The position numbers were made by a program, and so were the translations under genes. DNA of 64,000 nt, taken from positions 1-64,000 of the forward strand of contig NZ_JAAXPV010000008.1 in NCBI RefSeq assembly GCF_012396615.1. The letters run 5' to 3'. Source of the stretch: Rothia terrae (GTDB lineage Bacteria > Actinomycetota > Actinomycetes > Actinomycetales > Micrococcaceae). The notes beneath the pieces were generated by a model. The model had not been told where the DNA came from. It saw only the letters and a program-made list of their open reading frames with translations, and ran no database searches. Every line of letters starts with the position of its first letter. Position 1 is the stretch's first letter. Shown here one piece after another: positions 53,977-62,882 of the stretch.

Positions 53977-54669
53977 TTATTCTAAGTCTCGACGATCCTC
54001 GCTGAGTCGCATCATTTCTTTGGTGTAATTGCGCAGCGCTTTCTCAGGATCAATTCCCTGAGCACGAGCCTCCTGCACGAGAGCGAAAACGGTTGCCGCC
54101 CAGACTGATTCTGTGTCAGCTTCATCTGCATCAGGCAACTGAACGGGTACGTCAGCTGCGGTCGCTTTTGAGAGTGCTTTATCGGTAAAGGCAAGTGCCG
54201 GCAGATGCGGCGGTACGCCATCAAAAATCCCGGTACGCTCGGGTTTCTCGCTCTTTTTAAGCTCATCCCACGCATCGTAAATCTCTTGGGCGCTGAGCTG
54301 AGATGCTGTGTCTTGGGCGCTTCCGAAAACGTGAGGGTTGCGGCGGATGAGCTTTTGCGAGAGCCCCTCCACCACATCGTTAATATCAAAGCCGCCTTGG
54401 TCGCTCGGGATTTCGGCTGCCATCCGGGCATGGAAAATCACGTTGAGCAACACATCGCCCAGCTCTTCGCGAAGCAGCGGGAGGTTAACCCCGCCCTGCG
54501 ATTCCACAGCTTCAACGACCTCGTAGGTTTCCTCTACTAGGTAGTGCATGATGCTCTCGTGAGTTTGTGCTACCGTCCATGAGCATCCACCCGGTGAACG
54601 CAAAGTATTCATCAGGCGCACCAGTTCGGTAAACGAAGCTCCGGGCTGCTCATCGTGATTTTTTGACAC
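53977..54669 (-). CDS. mazG: MazG family nucleoside triphosphate pyrophosphohydrolase
   Basis: 230 residues, one MazG domain. RSPGGCSWTVAQTHESIMHYL near 28 (split), EETYEVVEAVES near 53 (EExxE metal site), LREELGDVLLNVIFHARMA near 70 (second metal site ExxD) and KLIRRNPHVFG near 108 are typical. MazG removes non-canonical or excess NTPs. The second half is shorter than in E. coli, as usual in actinobacteria. GTG 54669 lies two bases from the add stop, so mazG is translated with add. Confidence 0.9.
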   Translation of the reverse strand: MSKNHDEQPGASFTELVRLMNTLRSPGGCSWTVAQTHESIMHYLVEETYEVVEAVESQGGVNLPLLREELGDVLLNVIFHARMAAEIPSDQGGFDINDVVEGLSQKLIRRNPHVFGSAQDTASQLSAQEIYDAWDELKKSEKPERTGIFDGVPPHLPALAFTDKALSKATAADVPVQLPDADEADTESVWAATVFALVQEARAQGIDPEKALRNYTKEMMRLSEDRRDLE

Positions 54670-54671
54670 GG

Positions 54672-55901
54672 CTACTCCCCTGCTTTGCTATCTTCCTGCG
54701 GGTTCTGGGCTGCTACGAACTCGTTGTAGTAGTCCTGCAAAATCTGCTTGAGCGAACGCTTTTGTTCAATCTGCATGAAGGACGCGTCGACCGCGTTCAT
54801 GGTGAGCTCAAAGAATTCGGGCCAGTCGTAGCGGAAGGTTTCATGCAGTTTGATGAACTCGCTAGTGACTGACGTGTTGCTCATCAGGCGGTTGTCGGGG
54901 TTGATAGTGACCGCAAAACCGCTACGGTAGAGCAGGTCAACGGGATGCTGAGCGTAGGCGCGAGCGCGCTCCTGTTCACCGCCGTTGACGCGTCCGATGC
55001 TGGTGGTGGATGCGGCGGCGTCGGTCTGCAGGTTTGAGCAGGGGCAGACTTCTAGCGGGATCTGGCGATCTTTAATCCATGCGCTCAAAAGACCGAGTTT
55101 CATGACTTCTTGGTCGGGGTCAGCACCCTGTTCAACAGCTTCGGGGCTTGCCTCGGCAATCTTGAGGATCGAAAAGTCGTCGGTAATTTGTACGCCGTGT
55201 CCCAGTCGTAGCGCGCGTCCTTCGTGGATGGCTGATGCAATGGATTCGAGGGAATCTGCTTCGCCCGCATGCAGGGTGATGGGCATGTAATGCTTAGCCG
55301 CATAATCTAGAGCTTCTTGGTGCTGGGCAGGCAAGAATCCTTTTTCGGGGCCGGCAAGGTCAAAACCTGCAACGCCAAGACCGCGGTTAGCGACCGCTAG
55401 CTTAGCGATTTCAAGGGAATTGTTGTTCTGACGCATAGCGCACAGAATCTGACGTGCCATTACGGGCTTGCCCATACGGTCGCGCGCCACGGCGGCGCCC
55501 TGAGCAAAGCCCTCTGCCACAGCTTCAACAGCGTCTTGCAAAGAAAGACCAGCCTGCAGATGCTGTTCCGGTGCCCAACGAACCTCACCGTACAGTACAC
55601 CGTCAAACGCCAGCTCAAGTACGTGTTCAGCTGCTACGCGTACCAAATCTTCGCGGCGTTGCATAACAGCAACAGTGTGCTCGAAAGTCTCAAGGTAACG
55701 AACCAAAGAACGAGAATCTGCCGCTTCTTCAAACCATTTTTTGAGGTCCTCTGCGTTATCTGCGGGAAGCTCATGACCAATTTCTTGTGAGATATCAATA
55801 ATGGTCTGGGGCGAAACGCCGCCGTCCAAGTGGTCGTGCAAACATACCTTGGGTAGCTGTTCAATCCACTTGTACGAGGGGGTAGCTGTCTGACTCATCA
55901 T
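54672..55901 (-). CDS. add: Adenosine deaminase
   Basis: 409 residues. It deaminates adenosine and deoxyadenosine to inosine forms for purine salvage. VCLHDHLDGGVSPQTI near 18 holds the HxH metal ligands; LHAGEADSLESIASAI near 215 the third His and catalytic Glu; RLGHGVQIT near 240; and TINPDNRLMSNTSVT near 330 the catalytic Asp region. Start may be 55901 or the next ATG at 55898; AAAGGA fits the latter better. Longer than the 340-residue E. coli enzyme by an insert near 255-275 and by its C-terminal end. Confidence 0.93.
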   Translation of the reverse strand: MMSQTATPSYKWIEQLPKVCLHDHLDGGVSPQTIIDISQEIGHELPADNAEDLKKWFEEAADSRSLVRYLETFEHTVAVMQRREDLVRVAAEHVLELAFDGVLYGEVRWAPEQHLQAGLSLQDAVEAVAEGFAQGAAVARDRMGKPVMARQILCAMRQNNNSLEIAKLAVANRGLGVAGFDLAGPEKGFLPAQHQEALDYAAKHYMPITLHAGEADSLESIASAIHEGRALRLGHGVQITDDFSILKIAEASPEAVEQGADPDQEVMKLGLLSAWIKDRQIPLEVCPCSNLQTDAAASTTSIGRVNGGEQERARAYAQHPVDLLYRSGFAVTINPDNRLMSNTSVTSEFIKLHETFRYDWPEFFELTMNAVDASFMQIEQKRSLKQILQDYYNEFVAAQNPQEDSKAGE

Positions 55902-55937
55902 GTCCTTTGCGTTGTGTTTTCTATGGCCTTTAAAAGA

Positions 55938-55982
55938 AAAAGAACCGGCACTTCCCTATCGTACGGGCAGTGCCGGCTCTTT
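55938..55982 (-). terminator. Terminator after the large acidic-protein gene
   Basis: On the minus strand AAAAGAGCCGGCACT pairs with AGTGCCGGTTCTTTT (one G-T pair), followed by TCTTTT. Confidence 0.85.
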
Positions 55983-55992
55983 TACAGTTGGT

Positions 55993-58290
55993 TTACAGTG
56001 TCCAGGATGCAAGTGCCTCGTTCATGTGCGCCGGGATGTTGGCGCCGGTGCGCGGGAACATGCGCAGCTCTTCAACGTACTGCTGTGCGGGCAGGTGGTC
56101 GGTGTACTGCACGAAGGCTTCTTCGTTGGCGTAGTCGAAGGACGCTTCTACCGGCACGCCGGGGGTAAAGCGGAACATCATTGCCAGGGGTGAGCCAAAG
56201 CCTTCACGGTAGGAGTCGCTCTTGAGCTGCAGAATATCTAGGATCTCTTCAGGTACGAGCTCGAAGGTTTTCTGCTGATCCCAGAAGCCATCGCGACGCA
56301 CGTGGGTAAGAGCATCGTAGTACGAGCCCAAGGAACGCACGCGAATCAGAACAGTTGAGACGTCGCGGGCGGTGCCGTTTTCACCAAACAGGGCGTCCTG
56401 CGCCTGCTTGAGTCGCTGAGCAACCTCAGCCTCGGTAAGAACCATGTTGCCGGTTGCAAGCTGAGTCTTTGACGGCATCGATACGCTGGTGTTCTGCGCG
56501 CCGCTGAAGGATGAGGAAACATCGAGGTTGGTGCCTGAAGTAGGCGCCGACTGGTCAGCCTTTTGCGTTGCCGCGTAGGTAGCACCGGCAACAGCGGTTC
56601 CTGCCGTTGCGTCACCGGTTGCAGCAAACGCGTCCTGCTCCCATTCCTGATCATCAACAAGGCTAGGAACAGCAGCTTCACCCTGAACGTCTACGTCATC
56701 GCCGTGCGTCACATCAGCCAGCGGAATAGCTTCAGTTTCAGCGGGTGCGGATTCGGTCGCTACCTCATCAGCGGTGTCAAAGTCGGTGTTCGCAAACTCG
56801 GTGTTCTCAAACTCAGTGCTGGCAGCGGTATCTGAGAAATCGTCGGTTGCGAGTTCAGCCTCAGCAAGAGCGTCTTTTTCATCAGTCTCGGGAACAATGC
56901 CGTCAGTCTGAGCCAAGAAGTCATCATCGGTCAGCTCATCTTCGCGAGTGAACTCTTCATCGAAGGTGTCTTCTTCGTCATAGGGTTCTGCGGATTCCTG
57001 CTCGCCAGTGAGCTCAGCCAGTTCCTGATCGTCAGAGAAGTACTGAACGTGGGTTGAGTCTTCGGCATAGGGATCAACATTTGCCAGTGACTCATCGGAC
57101 TCTACAACCGGTTCATCATCTGACAATGCAGTAAGGTCGCTGTCAGTGGGCTCCTGTGCCTCTAGCGCTTCGTCCTCAACATCAAATTCACGGTCGTTGA
57201 GCTCCGCATCGGTAAGAGCAGGCTCTTCATGAACGTAAGTCTCGATCTCAGCGTCGGTTGCCTCGGCATTCTCAACATCAAGTGCCTGACCGCCGGTCTG
57301 AGCGATCAACCCGGTGTCAGTTGCTGAGTAGTCGTTGTAGCTCTGCTGAGCAGCTTCTACAGCGTCCTGGTGGGTAAGTTCGTCAGCGGAGTCAGCTTCT
57401 TCAGTCGCGCCCTGGACAGTCTCCGCTGATGCATCAGAACCGAAACGAGCGAAGTCAGAAGTTGACTTGGGTTCGGGGTCACTGGCAAATGCAACCTCTT
57501 CGAAACTGGGCAGTTCCTGAGGGTTATCCTTATCTTCTTCGATGCGCTTCATGATGCGGTCAAAGCGGTTCTGGGCATCGATATCGCTTGAGTCCGAGCT
57601 GACTTCGTTCTCATCGCTCAACAGACTACTGGCCGGTGCTACAGAATCAGCTTGCACAAAGGGATCGTAATCGTCTTCAACCGCTGAGGACTCTTCAAAA
57701 CCTGCGGGGTTGGTATCTGCAACCTCGGTATCGGTCTGAACGGGAGTGTACTGTTCAGCAATGTAAGCCGACTCTGCCGATTCTGATTGTTCATCTGCCA
57801 AGTCCAGCCCGGGCTGCGCCAGTGAGCTTGAAATAGTTGAGACTTCACCCGATGCAGCATTGGTAAAGGACGCGGTAACGGCGCCTTCTTCGCCCAGCGT
57901 TGAGCCGGTGACAATCTGAGCGCTCTTCCATGCGCCTCGCTCTGACTTTTCCTCATCGGTGTAGAGTTTGGCTACAGCGTCGAACCAGTCACCGTCGGGG
58001 GTTACTACGCCGCGTTCAAGTTCTTCGTGATGATCGCTCAGCACATAGTTCATGTCGTTGCCGTGCTGATTCAATTCAAGGGTGAGGTTGTCAGCACCGT
58101 AGCTGCGCATACGTTCGATGACCTGGTGCAGGCCACTGCCCAGTTCGATGCTGAAGGACGGCTGAACTACCTCAACACTCTCGTTGTGGTTTTCAGTTTC
58201 CTGAGCAGGTACCGACTGCTGAGTAGGCTCAGCGTGCACCGGCGTGGTCTCTTCTTTAGCACGGTTTTTAAAACGGTCTAACAAACCCAT
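55993..58290 (-). CDS. Large acidic protein of unknown function with two terminal domains
   Basis: 765 residues from ATG 58290 (GTG 58299 is also possible). Not recognised as a named protein. Residues 45-155 form a compact domain (SGLHQVIERMRSYGADNLTL ... GAVTASFTNA). Residues 155-625 are low-complexity and extremely rich in Asp, Glu, Ser, Ala and Thr. Residues 640-765 form a second domain with LTHVRRDGFWDQQKTFELVP, GVPVEASFDYANEEAFVQY and YVEELRMFPRTGANIPAHM. The two ends look weakly alike (VTASFTNA against VEASFDYA) and the C-terminal one recalls YezG-like immunity proteins; this is tentative. No signal peptide or membrane helix. Five AGGACGC motifs fall in the gene. Confidence 0.6.
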   Translation of the reverse strand: MGLLDRFKNRAKEETTPVHAEPTQQSVPAQETENHNESVEVVQPSFSIELGSGLHQVIERMRSYGADNLTLELNQHGNDMNYVLSDHHEELERGVVTPDGDWFDAVAKLYTDEEKSERGAWKSAQIVTGSTLGEEGAVTASFTNAASGEVSTISSSLAQPGLDLADEQSESAESAYIAEQYTPVQTDTEVADTNPAGFEESSAVEDDYDPFVQADSVAPASSLLSDENEVSSDSSDIDAQNRFDRIMKRIEEDKDNPQELPSFEEVAFASDPEPKSTSDFARFGSDASAETVQGATEEADSADELTHQDAVEAAQQSYNDYSATDTGLIAQTGGQALDVENAEATDAEIETYVHEEPALTDAELNDREFDVEDEALEAQEPTDSDLTALSDDEPVVESDESLANVDPYAEDSTHVQYFSDDQELAELTGEQESAEPYDEEDTFDEEFTREDELTDDDFLAQTDGIVPETDEKDALAEAELATDDFSDTAASTEFENTEFANTDFDTADEVATESAPAETEAIPLADVTHGDDVDVQGEAAVPSLVDDQEWEQDAFAATGDATAGTAVAGATYAATQKADQSAPTSGTNLDVSSSFSGAQNTSVSMPSKTQLATGNMVLTEAEVAQRLKQAQDALFGENGTARDVSTVLIRVRSLGSYYDALTHVRRDGFWDQQKTFELVPEEILDILQLKSDSYREGFGSPLAMMFRFTPGVPVEASFDYANEEAFVQYTDHLPAQQYVEELRMFPRTGANIPAHMNEALASWTL

Positions 58291-58379
58291 GTTTTTCACT
58301 CTTTCTTGGGGGAAGGGGCGTCATGCAACAGTATCTCTATCAACGATACGCCACACAACGCCCCACACCAGATGTTTAA

Positions 58380-59684
58380 TTATCGTGAAGACACAATTCG
58401 GTCAATAATAAGCGGATTGTTTTTCTGCTCTCCCCCAATGGTGAAGGCTTCTTGCACCAGTTCTTCTGCACGTTCAAAGCGTTCGGGAGTGTCAGTCATG
58501 AGTGTCATCAGAGGTTGACCTTCTGCGACGGTGTCACCGGGTTTCGCGTGTAGTTTGATACCGGCGGCGGCCTGAACCGGATCTTCCTTGCGCGCGCGTC
58601 CTGCGCCCAAACGCCAGGATGCGACGCCCACCTTGTACGCGTCCAATTCGGTAAGAACACCAGAAGACGGTGCTTTGACGGTGAGGGTTTCTTTGGGTTG
58701 CGGCAGTCGAGTATCAGGGTCACCGCCCTGATCCGCGATCATGGTGCGCCACACGTCCATCGCCCGGCCATCTTTCAGTGCTTCGGCAGGATCAACATCA
58801 ACGCCCGAAGACAACAGCATCTCGCGAGCCAGCGCCACAGTAAGTTCCACAACGTCAGAAGGTCCACCGCCAGCAAGTACCTCTACAGCTTCTTCAACTT
58901 CGCAAGCATTACCCACGGTCAGACCCAGTGGAGTGTTCATGTCCGTTAACAAGGCTGTAGTTTTCACACCGGCATCTCTACCCAGCTCAACCATAATCTT
59001 CGCCAACTTGCGCGCGTGGTCCTCGTCCTTCATGAAAGCGCCAGAACCGACCTTCACATCGAGCACCAGTGAACCGGTTCCCTCAGCAATTTTCTTCGAC
59101 ATAATCGAGGACGCAATCAGCGGAATCGCCTCAACGGTGCTGGTCACATCGCGCAGGGCATAGAGTTTCTTATCGGCGGGAGCAAGCCCGTCACCTGCTG
59201 CGCAAATCACCGCACCGGTGGAACCAAGAATCTCCACCACACGTTCATTTGAGAGTTTAGCTTCCCAGCCAGGAATCGACTCCAGCTTATCCAAGGTACC
59301 GCCGGTGTGCCCCAACCCGCGTCCGGATAACTGCGGTACCGCAACGCCGTAGGCAGCAACCAGCGGAGCCAAAGGCAGCGTAATCTTATCGCCTACACCA
59401 CCGGTAGAGTGCTTATCAGAAGTTGCAATCTTCTTGCCCTCACCCACAATTGACTCAAAGTTTAACCGCTCGCCCGAAGCAATCATTGCCTTCGTCCAAC
59501 GGAAAATCTCACGGTGCTCCATGCCGTTCAAAAAGATCGCCATAGCCAGCGCGCTCATTTGCTCATCAGCCACTACGCCACGGGTATAAGCATCAATCAC
59601 CCAGTCAATCTGCTCATCAGTTAGCTCACCGCGATCACGCTTGGTACGGATAACATCCACTGCATCAAAAAGTTCAGCAGTCAT
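58380..59684 (-). CDS. deoA: Thymidine phosphorylase
   Basis: 434 residues. It splits thymidine (and often uridine) with phosphate to base and (deoxy)ribose 1-phosphate. VDVIRTKRDRGELTDEQIDW near 8, MALAMAIFLNGM-like block near 45, TSDKHSTGGVGDKIT near 88 (phosphate site), GRGLGHTGGTLDKLESIPG near 120 and VKVGSGAFMKD near 210 are standard. ATG 59684 has AAGGAG seven bases upstream. It lies 83 bases after cdd in a nucleoside salvage series. An AAGGACGC (59731) sits in the spacer. Confidence 0.95.
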   Translation of the reverse strand: MTAELFDAVDVIRTKRDRGELTDEQIDWVIDAYTRGVVADEQMSALAMAIFLNGMEHREIFRWTKAMIASGERLNFESIVGEGKKIATSDKHSTGGVGDKITLPLAPLVAAYGVAVPQLSGRGLGHTGGTLDKLESIPGWEAKLSNERVVEILGSTGAVICAAGDGLAPADKKLYALRDVTSTVEAIPLIASSIMSKKIAEGTGSLVLDVKVGSGAFMKDEDHARKLAKIMVELGRDAGVKTTALLTDMNTPLGLTVGNACEVEEAVEVLAGGGPSDVVELTVALAREMLLSSGVDVDPAEALKDGRAMDVWRTMIADQGGDPDTRLPQPKETLTVKAPSSGVLTELDAYKVGVASWRLGAGRARKEDPVQAAAGIKLHAKPGDTVAEGQPLMTLMTDTPERFERAEELVQEAFTIGGEQKNNPLIIDRIVSSR

Positions 59685-59767
59685 GAGAAAGCTCCTTGGC
59701 TTCTTATTTCAGATTCTTATCTTCAGTTTAAAGGACGCGATATTTACGCTAGCGCCAGCTTGGGTAG

Positions 59768-60178
59768 CTACAAACGCTCCGGCCCAAAAGCATCCGGTAG
59801 CATCTGCTCAATCGTCATAATTCCGCTCACCGACTTCAACAGCATTCCCGGTGCAGCGTGTTCGTACAGGAGCTGGCGGCAGCGTCCGCACGGCATCAGT
59901 GCATTGCCTTCTTTATCAACGCAGGCAAAAGCAACTAGCTTGCCGCCACCGGTACGAAAGAGGTCAGACACCAAGGAGCACTCAGCGCACAGGGTAATGC
60001 CCAGTGATGCGTTTTCAATGTTGCAACCGCTCACAATGCGCCCATCAGAAACCAGTGCCGCAGCGCCTACCGCATAGTTAGAATACGGTGAATACGAATG
60101 CCGCATAGCTTCTGTAGCGTGGTCTGTCAGAGTCTGCCAGTCGATAGTGGCTTCTTCAGCAGAAGGCTGGTGCACCAT
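59768..60178 (-). CDS. cdd: Cytidine deaminase
   Basis: 136 residues, the short tetrameric form. It deaminates cytidine and deoxycytidine to uridine forms, which DeoA or related enzymes then split. RHSYSPYSNYAVGAA near 27, CNIENASLGITLCAECSLVSD near 58 (zinc Cys and catalytic Glu, split) and MPCGRCRQLLYE near 94 (two more zinc Cys) are intact. ATG 60178 has AAAGGAG five bases upstream. The last residues MLPDAFGPERL are the usual C-terminal gate. Confidence 0.95.
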   Translation of the reverse strand: MVHQPSAEEATIDWQTLTDHATEAMRHSYSPYSNYAVGAAALVSDGRIVSGCNIENASLGITLCAECSLVSDLFRTGGGKLVAFACVDKEGNALMPCGRCRQLLYEHAAPGMLLKSVSGIMTIEQMLPDAFGPERL

Positions 60179-60256
60179 GTGCTCTCCTTTAGTCAGTGGA
60201 CTACTGAGTTTACTCTGTTCTTTAGGTTTGCGGTGCCTTCTTCAGACAATATAAAA

Positions 60257-60302
60257 GCTCCCCGCATCTTGCTCGGTGTTACCCGTTGATGATGCGAGGA
60301 GC
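60257..60302 (-). terminator. Terminator after the nucleoside ABC permeases
   Basis: GCTCC-CCGCATC pairs with GATGCG-AGGAGC around a long loop; minus-strand continuation is TTTTATATT. Confidence 0.65.
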
Positions 60303-60321
60303 GTGCAAAAGATTGCTAGGT

Positions 60322-61602
60322 TTACCCCTTGATGTAAGGCTTACCGGATGCGGCTGGGCCGCGTGATACGCCAACCAAACCTGCAACTGCAAAGATAGTT
60401 ACCAGGTAGGGCAGCATCGCCAGCAACTCGGTGGGTACCGAAGTTCCCAGCAATGACAGTACGAAGTTGAGCTGCAGAGTAAAGCCGAACAGCAAGGACG
60501 CGAACAGCGCGCCGAATGGCTTCCAGCGTCCGAAAATCAACGCAGCAAGCGCGATGTAGCCCTGACCCGCAGTCATATTCGCGTTGAATGATGACACCGA
60601 AACGAGGGTAAAGAACGCGCCACCCATACCGGCAACGACGCCTGCGAGCAGAACGTTGGTAAAGCGCAGACGGTTGACGTTGATGCCCAGAGTGTCAGCT
60701 GCCTTAGGATGCTCGCCCACTGCTCGGGTGCGCAAGCCCCACCTAGTCTTGTTCAGCGCAAACCAAATCAGGGCCACGGTGATGTACATGATGTACACCA
60801 AAACCGACTGGTTGAATAGCACCGGGCCAATCACGGGAATCTGTGACAGAACGGGGATTTCAAAAGTCGGAAGCTTAGGCGCTGAGTTAAGGTGCGCAGG
60901 GTCTGCCTGCAGGACGCGGGAGTACAAGAAGCCGGTCAGACCTGCAACTAGTACGTTCACCACAACACCAACAATGGTCTGATCGACCAGGTACTTGATA
61001 GCGAAGACGGCAAGAATCAGAGAAACCAGAACGCCACCGATCATCGCTGCCAGAAGACCTACCCATGGGCTACCGGTCATCGACGCCGCAAGCGCTGCGG
61101 TGAATGCACCCAGCAGAAGCTGAGCCTCAATAGCGATGTTCACGATGCCGGAACGTTCGCACAAAAGGCCACCGAACGAGCCGAAAATCATCGGAATTGA
61201 CAGGGTAAGTGCACCGGTCAGCAGAGTAACCAGTGAGAGCTCTGAGGAGCGTGCAGCGCCGATAACCCAGACCAGCATACCGGTGATGAAAAAGAACCAG
61301 AACAGTCCCTGAAGTCCGCGAGGGATCTCGCGTCCTTTATTCATGGTGATGAATGCGAAGGCAGCGATAGCGACCATAGCGACAACTGATATCCAGCCGT
61401 ACACACCGGCGTTGAGAGAAAGGTCAGGAATGCTGAAGTTCTTCAGCCCGTCGGATAGTCGGAAGACAACTGTCTTATCGGGTGCGTTCAGGCCGATGAG
61501 GAAGAAGGACAGAGCTGCCAGTACCGCATAGATGATGGGGTTCTTCCAGCGACGAACAACAGCGGTTTCTTCAGTTCGTGAGGTATCAAGTGCAACTGAC
61601 AT
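60322..61602 (-). CDS. Nucleoside ABC transporter permease (second subunit)
   Basis: 426 residues, about ten hydrophobic helices, branched-chain/BPD_transp_2 permease family. GGLLCERSGIVNIAIEAQLLLGAF near 165 and TRAVGEHPKAADTLGINVNRLR near 290 are the hallmark blocks of the nucleoside (BmpA/NupOPQ, RnsBACD) type. It pairs with the permease at 61602-62882 and the ATPase at 62879 to import nucleosides. Its ATG overlaps the preceding stop by one base. An extra N-terminal stretch of about 130 residues with three helices precedes the core domain. The solute-binding lipoprotein is not in the window. Confidence 0.9.
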   Translation of the reverse strand: MSVALDTSRTEETAVVRRWKNPIIYAVLAALSFFLIGLNAPDKTVVFRLSDGLKNFSIPDLSLNAGVYGWISVVAMVAIAAFAFITMNKGREIPRGLQGLFWFFFITGMLVWVIGAARSSELSLVTLLTGALTLSIPMIFGSFGGLLCERSGIVNIAIEAQLLLGAFTAALAASMTGSPWVGLLAAMIGGVLVSLILAVFAIKYLVDQTIVGVVVNVLVAGLTGFLYSRVLQADPAHLNSAPKLPTFEIPVLSQIPVIGPVLFNQSVLVYIMYITVALIWFALNKTRWGLRTRAVGEHPKAADTLGINVNRLRFTNVLLAGVVAGMGGAFFTLVSVSSFNANMTAGQGYIALAALIFGRWKPFGALFASLLFGFTLQLNFVLSLLGTSVPTELLAMLPYLVTIFAVAGLVGVSRGPAASGKPYIKG

Positions 61603-62882
61603 TACTGTGCTCCCTGAAGTGAGTTGTTCTTAGATGCCTTCTTCTTGCGCGGGTTGGCAGGATCAGGCAGACGGAAGATGGTGCGTACCAGCGGAGGAGC
61701 TGCGATGAACAGGACGATGAGTGCCTGGACAACAGCCACGATGTCGATGTTGGTACCGGTGGTAGCCTGCATCATGACGCCGCCTGCGCGGAATGCGCCG
61801 TAGAGCAAAGCCGCGAAGAAGGTACCCCAAGGCTTAGCGCGACCCAGCAGTGCAACGGTGATAGCGTCAAAGCCGAAGGACGCTGCAATACCGGTGGTCA
61901 GGGTCTTTTCGGTACCCGCTACCTGGGCAACACCAGCCAGACCAGCGAGTGCACCTGCAATTGCCATGACGATGATGTAACCGTTTGCCACGTTGATGCC
62001 TGCAGTGCGTGCCGCGTTGGGGTTAGCGCCAACAGCGCGCAGTCGGAAGCCAATGGTTGAACGTTCAATCAACCATGACGCGAAAATAACCGCGATGATA
62101 GCTAGAACAAAGCCCCAGTGCAGACGGAAGTTCAGGTCTGATCCCGGGAAAATACGAGGGAGCAAGGCGCTATCGGGCAGAATCGGCGAGATGGGGTTAG
62201 AGCTACCTTCGCGCTGGAAGGTAGGGGTCTTGAGCAGAAGCAGAATCAGATTAGCTGCAATGTAGTTGAGCATAATCGACAGAATTACTTCGTGAGCTCC
62301 GGTCTTAGCTTTGAGAAGACCGACCAAACCGCCCCAGATTGCACCACCAATGATACCGCCGATAATCACCAGCACAAGGTGAAGGGCAAGCGGCAGGTTG
62401 TAGGCAAAGCCAACGTAACCTGATACCAGTGCACCGAGAATAATCTGTCCTTGCGCGCCGATGTTAAAGAGACCGGCACGGAAGGGAAGTGCCACAGCCA
62501 AACCAGCAAGAATCAGCGGGGTCGCAACGGTAAGAGTTTCAGTGAGCGGACGAATCTGGTCTGCGAAGGTCTTACCCTTCGGGTTGAAGATTGCGCCTTC
62601 GAACATTGCCTTGTACGCGCCAGCTGCAGCTTTCCACGCGGCAGAAAGAGTATCCGTAGGACGCGCGAAGAAGTACCCTGCTGCTTTTTGGGTTGCGGGG
62701 TCGGTGGCTGCAATCAGCAGACCGCCCAAGAACAAGGCCGCAATCAATGCACCGAGTGACAGTCCAAAACCGCCACCAGCCAGTCGAGTGGCGAGCGATG
62801 GTTTAGCGTGCTCCCCCATCTGGGGGTTAGCAGGTGCTGCGGTAGCTGCGGGTTTTACCGCTTTAGGCTTCTCAGCGCTCAT
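61602..62882 (-). CDS. Nucleoside ABC transporter permease (first subunit)
   Basis: 426 residues. A polar Ala/Pro-rich start of about 30 residues, then about ten helices. FRAGLFNIGAQGQIILGALVSGYVGF near 130 and FRLRAVGANPNAARTAGINVANGY near 275 are the family signatures; GFDAITVALLGRAKPWGTFFAALLYGAFRAGG near 345 follows. It forms the channel with the next permease. Its start overlaps the ATPase stop by four bases (ATGA), with GGAGAG upstream. The proximity of cdd and deoA supports pyrimidine and other nucleosides as cargo. Confidence 0.9.
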   Translation of the reverse strand: MSAEKPKAVKPAATAAPANPQMGEHAKPSLATRLAGGGFGLSLGALIAALFLGGLLIAATDPATQKAAGYFFARPTDTLSAAWKAAAGAYKAMFEGAIFNPKGKTFADQIRPLTETLTVATPLILAGLAVALPFRAGLFNIGAQGQIILGALVSGYVGFAYNLPLALHLVLVIIGGIIGGAIWGGLVGLLKAKTGAHEVILSIMLNYIAANLILLLLKTPTFQREGSSNPISPILPDSALLPRIFPGSDLNFRLHWGFVLAIIAVIFASWLIERSTIGFRLRAVGANPNAARTAGINVANGYIIVMAIAGALAGLAGVAQVAGTEKTLTTGIAASFGFDAITVALLGRAKPWGTFFAALLYGAFRAGGVMMQATTGTNIDIVAVVQALIVLFIAAPPLVRTIFRLPDPANPRKKKASKNNSLQGAQ

